From Anaerolineales bacterium (lineage in GTDB: Bacteria > Chloroflexota > Anaerolineae > Anaerolineales > Villigracilaceae), in the NCBI GenBank assembly GCA_025966435.1, contig JAICRQ010000248.1, forward strand, positions 1 to 5,724: 5,724 bases of DNA. Direction: 5' to 3'. Within the stretch, counting starts at the first letter, position 1; the number at the start of each line of letters is the position of its first letter. The notes beneath the pieces were generated by a model. It was given only the letters and a program-made list of their open reading frames with translations, was not told where the DNA came from and did no database searches. This document shows, piece by piece, positions 5,014 to 5,724 of the stretch. A program made the position numbers and the translations under genes.

Positions 5014-5320
5014 TGATGTTATGGAGTTCTTTTTCGGTTATGAGCTGCTCAACGTCCTCCTCCAATTGTTCAAGGTTCTTTTGCAGTTTGATCTTAAGCC
5101 GTTTGATTTCCGCCTGCACCTGTTCCCATGTTGCAGGGCGGATATCGGCGTCAAAGTGGATCTCGGGAAAATTTCGCTGGAAAATATTCTTCACTAACAG
5201 CACCTGGTACACTTTCCGTCCGCTTTCCATTACACCCTGATCCTTTAAAACACCAGTATAGATCAGGACGTTATCAATGTATAAGCCAATGTAATCGCCT
5301 GGTTTGAGCTGTTCAGCCAT
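5006..5320 (-). CDS. 104-aa protein with beta N-terminal domain and coiled-coil tail, unknown function
   Basis: ATG at 5320 follows AAGGAG (5331-5326) at 5 nt, and the frame ends in TGA at 5006. Residues about 5-60 look like a small beta domain (LKPGDYIGLYIDNVLIYTGVL, then GRKVYQVLLV at 34-43). Residues about 64-100 are a charged heptad-like helix (EQVQAEIKRLKIKLQKNLEQ and onward), probably a coiled coil for dimerisation. There is no signal peptide or membrane segment, so it is cytoplasmic. GRKVYQVLLV resembles GKVYQAYLV in the partial gene at the right edge. It is followed by an overlapping, apparently frameshifted gene. No function is recognised. Confidence 0.8.
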   Translation of the reverse strand: MAEQLKPGDYIGLYIDNVLIYTGVLKDQGVMESGRKVYQVLLVKNIFQRNFPEIHFDADIRPATWEQVQAEIKRLKIKLQKNLEQLEEDVEQLITEKELHNIIG

Positions 5321-5346
5321 AAGAACTCCTTTTCATTGATACGCAG

Positions 5347-5381
5347 ATTTTACCCTTTCTACTCTGAGAATAGCGTAGAAA
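5347..5381 (-). promoter_or_regulatory. Candidate promoter/operator of the 104-aa gene
   Basis: On the minus strand TAAAAT (5352-5347) could be a -10 box, about 27 bp before the start codon. Just upstream is a perfect dyad, TTTCTAC (5356-5362) and GTAGAAA (5375-5381), where a -35 would lie. No good -35 is seen, so a regulator bound at the dyad is plausible. Confidence 0.35.
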
Positions 5382-5414
5382 TTAGCAGCCATTTGTTTCA
5401 CTGCTGAAAAGTAG

Positions 5415-5433
5415 GGCGGGATGGCATCCCGCC
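5415..5433. repeat. GC-rich palindrome GGCGGGATG-G-CATCCCGCC
   Basis: A perfect 9-bp dyad with a one-base centre lies between two minus-strand genes. It has no T-tract. It looks like a REP-like dispersed intergenic palindrome, but repetition elsewhere cannot be seen in this window. Confidence 0.5.
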
Positions 5434-5449
5434 TGGTGAATCACATAGA

Positions 5450-5483
5450 AACGTCCCAAAGGATCTAACTCCTTCGGGACGTT
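5450..5483 (-). terminator. Intrinsic terminator of the rightmost minus-strand gene
   Basis: Arms at 5450-5463 and 5470-5483 pair over 14 positions around a 6-nt loop. The single mismatch is A-C on the plus strand but G-U in the minus-strand RNA, and TTTCTATGT follows on that strand. The polarity fits termination of the gene ending at 5517. Confidence 0.65.
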
Positions 5484-5516
5484 ATTCTGCAACTCGAAGA
5501 TTTCACCCCGATAAAG

Positions 5517-5723
5517 TTACGATCTCGGGAACTCCGCCAATAACTCTTCGCTGTAGTCGGCGGCAGGCAGCCAGGGGACGAGATACGCCTGGTAAACTTT
5601 GCCGTCCTGTTCGAATAAGGTGTCGCCGGTGTTGCGCTCCACGAGCGCCAGATAGTCGCTCAGCTCCTCGCCCTCCAGCAGGATTGCCGAGAGACCGGCG
5701 GGATTTTTAGGAAGCTGTAGGAG
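5517..5723 (-). CDS. Protein of unknown function, C-terminal 68 residues only
   Basis: An open frame runs in from the right window edge to TAA at 5519-5517, 33 bp before a terminator. The fragment includes [19 protein letters not shown] and [13 protein letters not shown], mixed helix/strand, with no membrane segment. Codon use is GC-rich at third positions, as expected of a real gene. GKVYQAYLV recalls GRKVYQVLLV of the 104-aa protein, so the two may be distantly related. The N-terminal part is outside the window, so family and function cannot be assigned. Confidence 0.65.
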   Translation of the reverse strand, partial: LLQLPKNPAGLSAILLEGEELSDYLALVERNTGDTLFEQDGKVYQAYLVPWLPAADYSEELLAEFPRS

Positions 5724-5724
5724 A

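Noticed and set aside
1..5724. CRISPR array, insertion sequence, tRNA or rRNA
   Set aside because: No regularly spaced direct repeats, no transposase frame or terminal inverted repeats around one, and no tRNA/rRNA-like sequence was recognised.

Overview
This is bacterial DNA: strong Shine-Dalgarno (SD) sites, short intergenic gaps, ATGA-type start/stop overlaps and several intrinsic terminators. GC content looks moderate. No rRNA, tRNA or marker protein fixes the taxon. The secreted proteins and overall style recall Chloroflexota or similar environmental bacteria, but that is only a guess.

Left part (1-1405, + strand). The window opens in the 3' end of a gene for a secreted-type protein, closed by a strong terminator. 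Three very small genes follow (26, 26 and 30 codons). All begin MKKL and end in Asn; two end FGR(N/S)LN and the third GFKLSMN. Each has a plausible ribosome binding site. The first two share a conserved upstream block at the same distance from their ATGs, suggesting duplicated, co-regulated promoters. A textbook terminator (1372-1405) closes the set.

Middle (1491-3794, - strand, converging on the peptide genes). A two-gene operon encodes a PaaK/LuxE-like adenylate-forming enzyme and, 12 nt downstream, a membrane protein with about nine membrane segments. The membrane protein carries YD in segment 6, GLGD in segment 7 and a degenerate PxL-like motif in segment 9: the signature of presenilin/signal peptide peptidase-type intramembrane aspartyl proteases. 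A second secreted protein (4014-4676, +), about 52% identical by hand count to the leftmost gene over about 79 residues, lies on the other side. So two paralogous secreted proteins bracket the peptide/ligase/protease block.

Right part (4757-5724, - strand). This holds a 104-aa beta/coiled-coil protein of unknown function, a following overlapping gene that seems broken by a one-base frameshift, and the 3' end of another unknown gene with its own terminator.

Working model (inference): the short membrane-inserting peptides are precursors, a presenilin-like protease cuts them in the membrane, and the adenylating enzyme activates either the peptide carboxyl end or an acid that modifies it. The product would be a signalling or bioactive peptide whose C-terminal FGRxLN-like residues are the conserved part. 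I know of no described system with this composition.
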